Source of the DNA: Gemmatimonadota bacterium | Lineage (GTDB): Bacteria > Gemmatimonadota > Gemmatimonadetes > Gemmatimonadales > GWC2-71-9 | Assembly: GCA_003222235.1 (NCBI GenBank) | Contig: QHVD01000285.1 | Location: forward strand, 1 to 22,914 | Length of the DNA: 22,914 nucleotides | Reading direction: 5' to 3' | In this document: in pieces, positions 6,479 to 13,212 of the stretch | How positions within the stretch are numbered: the first letter of the stretch is position 1 | How the letters are laid out: each line of letters opens with the position of its first letter | Made by a program: the position numbers and the translations under genes | The notes under the pieces: model-generated | Database searches by the model: none | What the model was told of the DNA's origin: nothing | The model's input: the letters and a program-made list of their open reading frames with translations, nothing else

Positions 6479-7945
6479 GTTCCGAATGCGGAGTGCGGAG
6501 TGCGGAGTGCGGAATTGACTGGCGTGCTTCCATTCCGCCTTCCGCCTTCCGCATTCCGCACTCCACTCCACTCGCGGCAGGAGTGCACGGGAACCACCTT
6601 GCCGGGGTTGGTTCGCTCATCGGGGTCGAACACGCGGCGCACGGCGCGCATGGCGGCCAGCGACTCGGCGTCGAAGATGAGCGGCATGTATCGCAGCTTG
6701 TCGAGTCCCACGCCGTGCTCGCCCGTGATCGTTCCGCCCGCGGCGATGCAGGCCGCCATGATCTCGCCGCTGGCGGCGTCCACCCGTGCCTTCAAGCCGG
6801 GGACGCGGCCGTCGAACGAGATGTTGGGATGCAGGTTGCCATCACCGGCGTGAAACACGTTGCTCACGGTGAGGCGGTACTCGGCGGCGATCCGCCCGAT
6901 CGTCTCGAGCACGTCGGGTAGGGCGGACCGGGGAACGACGGCGTCCTGCACCACGAGGTCGCGCGACAGCCGGCCCATTGCCCCGAACGCCTTCTTGCGG
7001 CCGAGCCACAGGCGCTCGCGCTCCGCCGCATCGGCGGCGGTACGGACGGAGCGCACGCCGTGGGCGCGCAGGGTGGCCTCGACCGTCTCGGCGTCGGCGG
7101 CAACGGCGGCCTCGCTCGTCCCGTCGAGCTCCACGAGCAGGATCGCCGCCGCGTCGCGCGGGTAGCCCGCGGCGTACACCGAGTCCTCCACGGCGCGGAT
7201 GCAGGATTGGTCCATCATCTCGAGCGCGGCGGGGACAATGCCGCTGGCGATCACCGCCGAGACCGCCTCGCCAGCGGTGCGGAGGGAGCCGAAGTCGGCC
7301 AGCAGCGTTCGCACCGCCCGTGGCTGCGGGAGGAGGCGCACGGTGATGCGCGTGGCGACGCCGAAGTTCCCCTCCGAGCCGACGAACAGGCCCACGAGGT
7401 CCGGTCCCCACGGCTCACCGCCCGGGCTGCCGAGCTCCAGCACGCGGCCGTCGGCGAGCACCACCTCGAGGGCGAGGATGTGGGTCGCCGTGACGCCGTG
7501 CGTTCTCCGCGACGTTGCCCCCGATCGTGCACGCGGTCTGGCTGGATGGGTCGGGGGCGTAGTGCAGGCCGTGCGGCGCCGCCGCGGCCGAGAGCCGCGC
7601 GTTCACGACGCCGGGCTCGACCACGGCCACGCGGTTCTTCGGGTCGATCTTGAAAATGCGGCTGCAGCGCGTGAGGACGATCAGCACGGCGTCACCGTTT
7701 GCCAGCGCGCCGCCGGAGAGCCCCGTGCCCGCGCCGCGGGGGACGAACGGCACGCGGTGGGCCGCGAGCAGGCGGAGCACCGCCACGACCTCGTCGCGGC
7801 TGCCGGGCAGCACCAGTACGCCGGGGAGGCGGCTGTGGGTCGGCAGACCGTCCCGCGCGTAGGTGAGGCGTTCAGCCGGCGCGGTGCGCACGTGCCGCGG
7901 GCCGACGATCCCCGCCAGTCCCTCGATCAGCGCCGGCCCGGTCAC
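6475..7945 (-). pseudogene. glcD: Glycolate oxidase subunit GlcD, frameshifted by a small deletion
   Basis: GlcD is the catalytic FAD subunit that oxidises glycolate. The N-terminal frame starts at GTG 7945, overlapping the LON-gene stop. It contains PFVPRGAGTGLSGGA and reads as far as GGNVAENA. The rest continues in another frame from about 7500 (GVTATHILALEVVLADG) through the C-terminal catalytic region, including HAGDGNLHPNISFD and GEHGVGLDK. Family GlcD proteins have about eight more residues (GGxHxLKY) exactly at the junction. The total of 1471 nt becomes a multiple of three if 23 nt are restored (497 residues, close to the 499 of E. coli). This fits a 23-nt deletion near 7498-7502 rather than programmed frameshifting. 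The last 26-odd residues are encoded by family B palindrome copy 2. An assembly or sequencing error is the main alternative. Confidence 0.85.
6485..6562 (-). repeat. Family B palindromic element, copy 2, at the 3' end of glcD
   Basis: The element has a left arm at 6485-6515, a 16-nt loop at 6516-6531 and a right arm at 6532-6562. This is the same 31-16-31 layout and 78-nt length as copy 1, and 25 of 31 arm positions pair. On the minus strand it is read in the same frame as copy 1 and gives VRNAEGGRRN and ALRTPHSAF as the C-terminal tail of GlcD. Only 7 nt separate its end from the glcE start codon. The other two minus-strand frames are also open through it. Confidence 0.9.
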
Positions 7946-8628
7946 GTCGTGCGCTCGACCCGGGGGTGGGCGCCGCCCGTCCCGTTTCGCTTGGCCCGCT
8001 GCCGCACCGCCGCCCGCCGCCGCGCGTCCGCCGCCAGCGGCTCGAGCAGGTCGGCGAGCTGGCGCAGCCGGGCGGTGGTGCTGCGGAGCGCCTGCAGCGC
8101 CCGCTGGGCATCCGGCTGGAGCTCGAGCGCCGCAGCCACCTGGAACGAGAGCCGCTCGGGATCCTCCGACAGCTCGATCGCCTCCTCGTCGCTTCCAGCC
8201 AGGGCACCGAGCGCCCGAGCGAGCCGAGCGAATCGCTGGCGTACGGCGGCGGCCAGCGTCGCTGCCTCGTTCGGCTCGGTGCGCTCGTCATCGAATTCCG
8301 CCACGCGCGCGACCCAGTAAGGCCGATCGGCGTCGAGCCATTCCAGCAGCACGAAGCGCCGCTCGCCGACGGTGACGATGTTGGAGCGGCCGTCCGGGAG
8401 TCGCCGGGTGGAGTGGATCAGGGCCACGCAGCCCACAGCGCCTGGATCCGGGGCGGGATCGGCGCTTGGTGCGCGCTCCGCGGCCACGTACGCGATCCCA
8501 AACCGTCGATCGGCCGCGAGACAGTCGGAGAGGAGCCGGCGATAGCGAGGCTCGAAGATATGCAACGACTGCGGGGCCCCGGGGAACAGGACGATCGGCA
8601 GGGGAAAGATCGGGAGCTCACGAGCCAT
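7942..8628 (-). CDS. LON peptidase substrate-binding-domain protein (no protease domain)
   Basis: This 228-residue protein consists of the N-terminal (substrate-binding) domain of Lon protease alone. It opens with ELPIFPLPIVLFPGAPQSLHIFEPRYRRLLSDCL (about residues 4-37), the typical LON-domain start, and continues with the beta-rich core. The C-terminal half is helical and Arg/Ala-rich. It has no AAA+ or serine/lysine protease domain, so it is not a protease. Stand-alone LON-domain proteins are common, but their role is poorly known. The ATG at 8628 has no clear Shine-Dalgarno. A TATACT -10-like hexamer at 8641-8636 would give a nearly leaderless transcript. Its stop overlaps the GTG of glcD, making it the first gene of the glc operon. 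Confidence 0.88.
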   Translation of the reverse strand: MARELPIFPLPIVLFPGAPQSLHIFEPRYRRLLSDCLAADRRFGIAYVAAERAPSADPAPDPGAVGCVALIHSTRRLPDGRSNIVTVGERRFVLLEWLDADRPYWVARVAEFDDERTEPNEAATLAAAVRQRFARLARALGALAGSDEEAIELSEDPERLSFQVAAALELQPDAQRALQALRSTTARLRQLADLLEPLAADARRRAAVRQRAKRNGTGGAHPRVERTT

Positions 8629-8635
8629 AGGTAAT

Positions 8636-8664
8636 AGTATACAGACAGACGGCTAGACGTTCAG
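8636..8664 (-). promoter_or_regulatory. Possible promoter of the LON-glc operon at the edge of the family C palindrome
   Basis: A good -10 hexamer TATACT (8641-8636) lies just outside the palindrome, 7 nt before the ATG at 8628. The best -35 is weak (CTGAAC at 8664-8659, spacer 17) and falls inside the repeat arm. Transcription would begin within a few bases of the start codon, implying leaderless translation. Confidence 0.3.
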
Positions 8665-8808
8665 ACGGCTGCAGATCGAGACGGCTAGACGTCGAGACGG
8701 CTAGCGGGTCGTAGGAGTAAGGGATCAGGAAAGGCCTTCCTTACCCCTCTCCCCTATACACCGCTAGCCGTCTCGACGCCTAGCCGTCTGCCTATGGTCT
8801 AGCCGTCT
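8641..8808. repeat. Family C palindromic element with 16-nt period
   Basis: AGACGGCTAG (or a one-end variant) occurs at 8647, 8663, 8679 and 8695, exactly 16 nt apart. Its reverse complement CTAGCCGTCT occurs at 8764, 8780 and 8799. Arms 8679-8706 and 8762-8789 pair at 27 of 28 positions. The 55-nt loop holds a further small hairpin (GTAAGG and CCTTAC around AAGGCCTT). The element fills the whole spacer between the sigma factor and LON genes. The last unit supplies two bases of the sigma factor stop codon (TAG, 8809-8807). There is no T-tract, so it is not a textbook terminator, though it could block transcription or protect mRNA ends. Confidence 0.88.
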
Positions 8809-9700
8809 ACGCCGCTCTCCAGAAGCCCTTCAGGGCTTTCCCATCGGGCGATTCACGCAGCTTCTCAAAGGCGCGTTCACGGATCTGCCTGATCCGCTCC
8901 CGGGTCACGCCCATCAGCGCGCCGATCTTTTCGAGCGTCATGGCCTCGCTGCCCTCCTCGAGGCCGTAGTAGAGGTAGAGAATCTTGCGCTCGCGGGGGG
9001 CGAGGTATTTCTGGAAGATTCGGTCGATGAACTCGCGCATCAGTTTGCCGTCGGTCTTCTCCTCGATGTCGCCGCCTTCCTGGCCCGCGAACCGCTCGCC
9101 CAGCGTGGCGGCGTCTTTGTCGCTGCGGTCTACCGGGGCGTCGAGCGACAGCTCCGCTGCGGTCATGCGACGCGCCGTGCGCACGTTCTCGACCGTGTCT
9201 TCGAGCGCCAGCGCAATCTCGTCGTCGGTCGGCTCGCGGCCCAGCTCCTGGGAGAGATACGTCTCGGTCCGGCTCATGCGGATGAGCTGCGAGTTCTGGT
9301 TCAACGGGATGCGAACGCTGCGGGTCTGCTCGGCGAGCGCCTTCAGCACCGCCTGCCGCACCCACCACACCGCGTACGAGATGAACTTCACGCCCTGGTC
9401 AGGATCGAACTTCTTTACGGCCTTGAGCAGTCCCTCATTGCCGATGGCAACCAGCTCGGAGAGGTCGAGGCCGTGACCCTGATATTTCTTGACGTAGGAG
9501 ATGACGAATCGGAGGTTGGCTGTGACGAGCCGCTCGGCGGCTTTTTCATCGCCCCGCTGAACTCGCCGCGCCAGCCGGCGCTCTTCGGCGGGGTCTTTAA
9601 TCAGGGGCAGCTTCTGAATGTCTTGCAGGTACTGGTCGAAGGCTCCTGAGGGATTCGCTCGAAAGAACGCCTTCGCCTTGCCTCCGTTCGACCGCGCCAT
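8807..9700 (-). CDS. RpoD/SigA-type sigma-70 factor lacking region 1.1
   Basis: This 297-residue RNA polymerase sigma factor of the primary/group 2 type recognises -10 and -35 promoter elements. Region 1.2 spans about 20-50 (FDQYLQDIQKLPLI). Region 2 spans about 56-125 with FDPDQGVKFISYAVWWVRQAVL for core binding and -10 recognition. Region 3 lies in the middle, and region 4 at about 228-285 has the helix-turn-helix MTLEKIGALMGVTRERIRQIRERAF. It lacks the acidic region 1.1 of large RpoD proteins. It could be the housekeeping sigma of a lineage with short forms, or a group 2 factor; the sequence alone does not decide. The ATG at 9700 has GGAG 9 nt upstream and a strong promoter about 60 nt upstream. 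It is transcribed alone. Confidence 0.92.
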   Translation of the reverse strand: MARSNGGKAKAFFRANPSGAFDQYLQDIQKLPLIKDPAEERRLARRVQRGDEKAAERLVTANLRFVISYVKKYQGHGLDLSELVAIGNEGLLKAVKKFDPDQGVKFISYAVWWVRQAVLKALAEQTRSVRIPLNQNSQLIRMSRTETYLSQELGREPTDDEIALALEDTVENVRTARRMTAAELSLDAPVDRSDKDAATLGERFAGQEGGDIEEKTDGKLMREFIDRIFQKYLAPRERKILYLYYGLEEGSEAMTLEKIGALMGVTRERIRQIRERAFEKLRESPDGKALKGFWRAA

Positions 9701-9968
9701 AGCTAGGGCTCCGACTGTGGACGGTGATGACGTTGGGAGAGTCAGCGAGTGGCGCCCAATATAGGAATCACGCGGCAGCGGTGCAAATCGCCGCAGTTTT
9801 CCACATCACAAATCACTAGAGCAGCGGGTGGTTCCGCGATTTGTCCACGATCCACACCGCTGTGGAGAAGCTCGCGTGGATCACGCGTTCGCGACAGGGG
9901 GTCCACCCATCGGGCAGCGTGTGCAGAGTGTGGACTTTGTTGGTAAGTTGTTGATCACTATGTTGTTA
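9701..9968. promoter_or_regulatory. 268-bp spacer with a cluster of DnaA-box-like sites
   Basis: The stretch between aroB and the sigma factor gene is less GC-rich than its surroundings. It holds several near matches to the DnaA box (TTATCCACA): TTTTCCACA (9797-9805), TTGTCCACG (9841-9849), CGATCCACA (9848-9856), and, inverted, TGTGGAGAA (9861-9869), CGTGGATCA (9875-9883) and TGTGGACTT (9929-9937). An AT-rich run follows at 9940-9972. The sites may be DnaA-regulated or part of an origin, but no dnaA, dnaN or rnpA is nearby. No gene is visible here. Confidence 0.35.
9758..9786 (-). promoter_or_regulatory. Sigma-70-type promoter of the sigma factor gene
   Basis: TTGCAC at 9786-9781 is followed, after 17 nt, by TATATT at 9763-9758 on the minus strand. 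Both are close to consensus with ideal spacing. Transcription would start near 9751, giving a leader of about 50 nt. Confidence 0.6.
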
Positions 9969-11075
9969 TCATGGCGTCGCCAGCACCTCTCTGACGAGTC
10001 GCTCGGGAGCCGCCACCGTCCAACCATCCTGCTCGCTGCCGTGCATGACGCCGATCGCCCGCGGGAGGGCGAAGCGCACCGTACCCGCACGCGCTTTCTT
10101 GTCGAGCTGCATCGCCGCGATGAGATCGTCCAGCGCGGCCGTCTCGGGGCGCTCGAGCGGCAAGCCATAACGCTCGATCAGCGCTCGCACGCGGTCTGCC
10201 GTGCCTCGCTCCGCGATCCCGAGCGCTTCGGCGAGCCGAGCCTCGTACGTCATGCCGATGGCCACCGCTTCGCCGTGCGGCACCGCGAACCTGGCGGACG
10301 CCTCGATGGCGTGCCCGACGGTGTGACCGAAGTTGAGGAGCGCGCGGCGCCCGGCTTCGCGCTCGTCCGCGGCGACGACTGCGGCCTTGATCTCGACCGA
10401 GCGTTGCACGACCCACGTCAGCGCGTGGGGGTCCTTCGCGGCGATGGCGGTCTGCTCGCGCTCGAGGAAGGCGAAGTAGTCCGCGTCGCCGATCACGGCA
10501 TGCTTGATCGCTTCGGACATCCCGGCCGCGATCTGGACGGGGGCGAGGGTGCCGAGCGTGTCGAGGTCTGCGACGACGAGGCGCGGCTGGTGGAATGCCC
10601 CCAGGAGATTCTTGCCCGCCGGCACGTCCACCCCCGTCTTCCCCCCGATGGACGAGTCGATCATGGCGAGGAGCGACGTGGGGACCTGCACGTACGACAC
10701 GCCGCGCAGGTAGGTCGCGGCGACGAAGCCCGCGACGTCGCCCACGACACCCCCGCCGAGCGCAATGACGGCGCTATCCCGGCCGAGCTGCGCCGCGAGC
10801 ATCCTGTCGCTCAGCGTCGCCCATGTCTCGCGCGTCTTGTTCCACTCGCCGGCCGGGAACTCGAAGAGCTCGGCGTGCCACGTGGCGTCGTGGCGTCGTG
10901 CAACGGCTGCGTGCCCGTACAGGGGGCCGACGTGCGAATCGGTGATGACGGCGTAGCGCGGCGCGGCGCACGCCGCCGCGACGAGGGCGTGCAGGTCGGC
11001 GAGGAGCCCGCGGCCGATCAGGATGTCGTACGACGCGTCGCGGTGCTCCGTGATCGGTACGTGGATCTTCACCAC
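9969..11075 (-). CDS. aroB: 3-dehydroquinate synthase AroB
   Basis: AroB is the second enzyme of the shikimate pathway. It converts DAHP to 3-dehydroquinate with NAD and a divalent metal. The 368-residue length is normal. Visible motifs are the NAD-binding GGGVVGDVAGF (107-117), SSIGGKTGVD (141-150) and the metal ligand region MSEAIKH (186-192). FGHTVGHAIE (249-258) and VPHGEAVAIGM follow and supply the metal-binding histidines. The GTG at 11075 overlaps the end of the adenosyltransferase gene by 7 nt; a second GTG at 11072 is equally possible. It is the last gene of the operon that starts at 15675. No clear terminator follows. Confidence 0.96.
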   Translation of the reverse strand: MVKIHVPITEHRDASYDILIGRGLLADLHALVAAACAAPRYAVITDSHVGPLYGHAAVARRHDATWHAELFEFPAGEWNKTRETWATLSDRMLAAQLGRDSAVIALGGGVVGDVAGFVAATYLRGVSYVQVPTSLLAMIDSSIGGKTGVDVPAGKNLLGAFHQPRLVVADLDTLGTLAPVQIAAGMSEAIKHAVIGDADYFAFLEREQTAIAAKDPHALTWVVQRSVEIKAAVVAADEREAGRRALLNFGHTVGHAIEASARFAVPHGEAVAIGMTYEARLAEALGIAERGTADRVRALIERYGLPLERPETAALDDLIAAMQLDKKARAGTVRFALPRAIGVMHGSEQDGWTVAAPERLVREVLATP

Positions 11076-11623
11076 GTGATATCGGGAGCGCCGGCGGTGC
11101 GGTTGGCGACGCGCGCGAGGACGAAGAGGAGATCGGATAGCCGGTTCAAGTACGGGACCACGGAGGACGTCTCGCCTGCCTCGAGCTCGCGATGCAGCCG
11201 CACCACCGCCCGCTCCGCCCGGCGGCAGACCGTGCGCGCCAGGTGCAGGGCGGCGGCCTTGGGGACGCCACCCGGGAGGATGAACTGCTTGAGCGGCGGC
11301 AGCTCGGCTTCGTGGCGGTCGATCGCTTCCTCCAGCACCGCCACCTGCTGGAGGCCGATCGGCGGCCGGCGCAACGCCTTGCCCGTCTTGATCGGGTCGA
11401 TCATCGCCAGCTCCGCCCCGATGTGGAACAGCTCCCGCTGCACCCGCTCGAGGAGGTCGCGGCAGTACGGCTGCGGCTCGAGGGCGAGCGCCAGCCCGAT
11501 CATCGCGTTGAGCTCGTCCACCTGCCCATATGCCTCCACGCGGAGGTGATCCTTCGGCACCCGGCTCCCGCCGAGCAGGCCGGTGTCTCCGGCATCGCCC
11601 GTCTTCGTGTAGATCTTCGCCAC
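11069..11623 (-). CDS. PduO-type ATP:cob(I)alamin adenosyltransferase
   Basis: The enzyme transfers the adenosyl group of ATP to cob(I)alamin, making the coenzyme B12 used by mutases and similar enzymes. The 184 residues match the PduO/MmaB family. Motifs seen are the ATP-binding IYTKTGDAGDTGLLGG near the N-terminus, VDELNAMIG, FILPGG, RTVCRRAER and NRLSDLLFVLAR. The frame is open far upstream as a shadow of dacB, but the GTG at 11623 is chosen. It has AAGGAG 5 nt before it and begins exactly at the conserved domain. The gene lies 26 nt after dacB and overlaps aroB. No B12-dependent enzyme is nearby to explain its position. Confidence 0.94.
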   Translation of the reverse strand: MAKIYTKTGDAGDTGLLGGSRVPKDHLRVEAYGQVDELNAMIGLALALEPQPYCRDLLERVQRELFHIGAELAMIDPIKTGKALRRPPIGLQQVAVLEEAIDRHEAELPPLKQFILPGGVPKAAALHLARTVCRRAERAVVRLHRELEAGETSSVVPYLNRLSDLLFVLARVANRTAGAPDITW

Positions 11624-11649
11624 TGCCGCTCCTTGCGCCCCTGCCGCCC

Positions 11650-13212
11650 TTATCGCCCGATCTGCACCACCACCGAATCTATCTGCGCCAGCATCTGCGA
11701 GTACGGCACCGCATGCGCGTTGGCCTGGACGCTGAAGGTGATCGTGCGCCCGCCCGCGCCGTCGATATATCCCGACAGAGAGTTCACGCGGTCGATGCTG
11801 CCCGTCTTCGCGATCACCCGGCCTTCGAGCCGCGTGCCCACGAAGCGCTTGAGCAGCGACCCCGGCTGGCCGGAGTGCGGCAGCGCGGCGATGAACGGCC
11901 CGCGCTTGGGATGGCCGTGCATGTAGGCGAGGAGCTGGGCCAGCGCGTGCGGCGTGACGAGGTTCCCGGCGGCGAGCCCGGAACCGTCTTCCAGCGCGAA
12001 CGCGGTCGAGTCGATGCGTACCGAGTCGATCAGGAACCGCCGCTCGACCTCGAGCCCCGCCTTCCAGGATCCCTCGCCCTGGACCTCGCGGCCGAGGATC
12101 TTGAGCAGCATCTCGGCGAACCAGTTCTGGCTCGTGTTGAGAATCGGGAAGATCATGTCGGGGAGCGGCCGGCCCCGGTACTCGACGAGCGGTGGGCCGG
12201 CCCGCGCGCCGCGGTACGCGAGCGAATCGATCGTGCTCGCCGCCCCGCCCCCGATCGCGACGCCCTTCCTCAGGAGGGACGCGGCGAGCGCCCGCGCGGC
12301 GTAGAGGTTCGGGTCCGGGACAGCGAAGCTCTCGATCCACGGCTTCCGGCCCAGCGCCACCGTTCCCTCCGCCCAGATGTCCCAGGTGCCCGGTTTCCGG
12401 AAGAAGTTGTCGCCGATCGTCGAGCCGGAATCGGGCGAGACGGTGCGGGCGCGGTTCTCGAACGTGAACAACGCGAGGTCGGGCGACCACGTGATGACGG
12501 GCGGCTGGTCGACGGCGGCGCCGGGGGCAATGTGAAAGTCCACGCTGTTGTCGTGGAACCCGAGCCCCGAGACGGGAGCCGCGTACCACCAGTTCAGGTC
12601 CCAGGCGCTCCAGGCGTAATGCGTGAGGATCGGCTCGAAATAGGAGCCGTCGCCCACGAGCCTTCCGGTGATGCGCCGGATGCCGCGGGCGCGGATCGAG
12701 TCGGCGATGGCGTCGGTCACGGTGGAGAGCGAATCGCAAGCCCCGGCGGCAAGCGTGTCCACGGAGTAGCAGCGCTGCGACCAGGTCGGGTCGCCGCGCC
12801 CGTAGAGGATGAGATCGCCGTTCAGCACGCCATTGTCCACCCGCCCGTTCACGTACAGGCTCGTCCTGACGCGGTGGTCGGCGGGCAGCAGCACCGTCGC
12901 CGCGGCGGTCACGACGAGCTTGGCGTTGCTCGCGGGCACGTGGAAGCGGTCGGCGTTGCGCTGGAACAGCACGCGACCCCGGTCGTCCACCACGTAGATG
13001 CCCCAGTTGGCCCGGTCGAAGGGGGGCTGGTCGACGAGCACCGCGAGGCGACGCTCGAGTGGACCCGCGAGCGGGGAGGTGCGCGACGCAGGGGAGTCGG
13101 GCCGGGCGAGGGCGGCGGAGGCGGGGGGACCGGGGGGGGCGGGGGCGAGCGCCCGCGTTTGCGCGCGCAGGGCGGAGCTAATCGTAAGCGATACGAGGAT
13201 CAGCTTGCGCAT
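11650..13212 (-). CDS. dacB: D-alanyl-D-alanine carboxypeptidase/endopeptidase (PBP4 type, peptidase S13)
   Basis: This periplasmic penicillin-binding protein removes the terminal D-Ala or cleaves cross-links of peptidoglycan. The 520-residue protein has a short signal peptide (residues 1-18, ending LRAQ). A Pro/Ala-rich linker (about 19-45) follows, and then the S13 catalytic domain. The catalytic triad of motifs is complete: SNAK (Ser95, Lys98), SQN (361-363) and KTG (469-471). The DNA for the linker is an extremely G-rich run on the plus strand (about 13111-13145) with G-quadruplex potential. The ATG at 13212 lies inside the end of the permease gene (35-nt overlap). It is kept because it begins a proper signal peptide. 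Confidence 0.93.
   Translation of the reverse strand: MRKLILVSLTISSALRAQTRALAPAPPGPPASAALARPDSPASRTSPLAGPLERRLAVLVDQPPFDRANWGIYVVDDRGRVLFQRNADRFHVPASNAKLVVTAAATVLLPADHRVRTSLYVNGRVDNGVLNGDLILYGRGDPTWSQRCYSVDTLAAGACDSLSTVTDAIADSIRARGIRRITGRLVGDGSYFEPILTHYAWSAWDLNWWYAAPVSGLGFHDNSVDFHIAPGAAVDQPPVITWSPDLALFTFENRARTVSPDSGSTIGDNFFRKPGTWDIWAEGTVALGRKPWIESFAVPDPNLYAARALAASLLRKGVAIGGGAASTIDSLAYRGARAGPPLVEYRGRPLPDMIFPILNTSQNWFAEMLLKILGREVQGEGSWKAGLEVERRFLIDSVRIDSTAFALEDGSGLAAGNLVTPHALAQLLAYMHGHPKRGPFIAALPHSGQPGSLLKRFVGTRLEGRVIAKTGSIDRVNSLSGYIDGAGGRTITFSVQANAHAVPYSQMLAQIDSVVVQIGR

Noticed and set aside
4739..6853. 704-codon open frame on the plus strand across glcE and glcF
   Set aside because: It is antisense to glcF, glcE and the end of glcD, has Arg/Pro/Gly-rich shadow composition and no recognisable domain. 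High GC makes such long shadow frames common.
7480..7520. Programmed ribosomal frameshift in glcD
   Set aside because: There is no slippery heptamer, and about eight conserved residues are missing at the junction, which frameshifting would not restore.
8641..8808. CRISPR-like array
   Set aside because: The units are 10 nt at 16-nt spacing and face inverted copies. There are no 25-35 nt direct repeats with unique spacers and no cas genes.
9797..9972. Firm call of oriC
   Set aside because: The DnaA-like sites are suggestive, but there are no dnaA, dnaN, rnpA or gidA genes, no strand switch at this point, and only one or two sites are close matches. It is reported only as a candidate.
11624..12739. 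N-terminal extension of the adenosyltransferase to 556 residues
   Set aside because: The added part is an Arg-rich shadow of dacB. GTG 11623 has a good ribosome-binding site and starts at the conserved domain.
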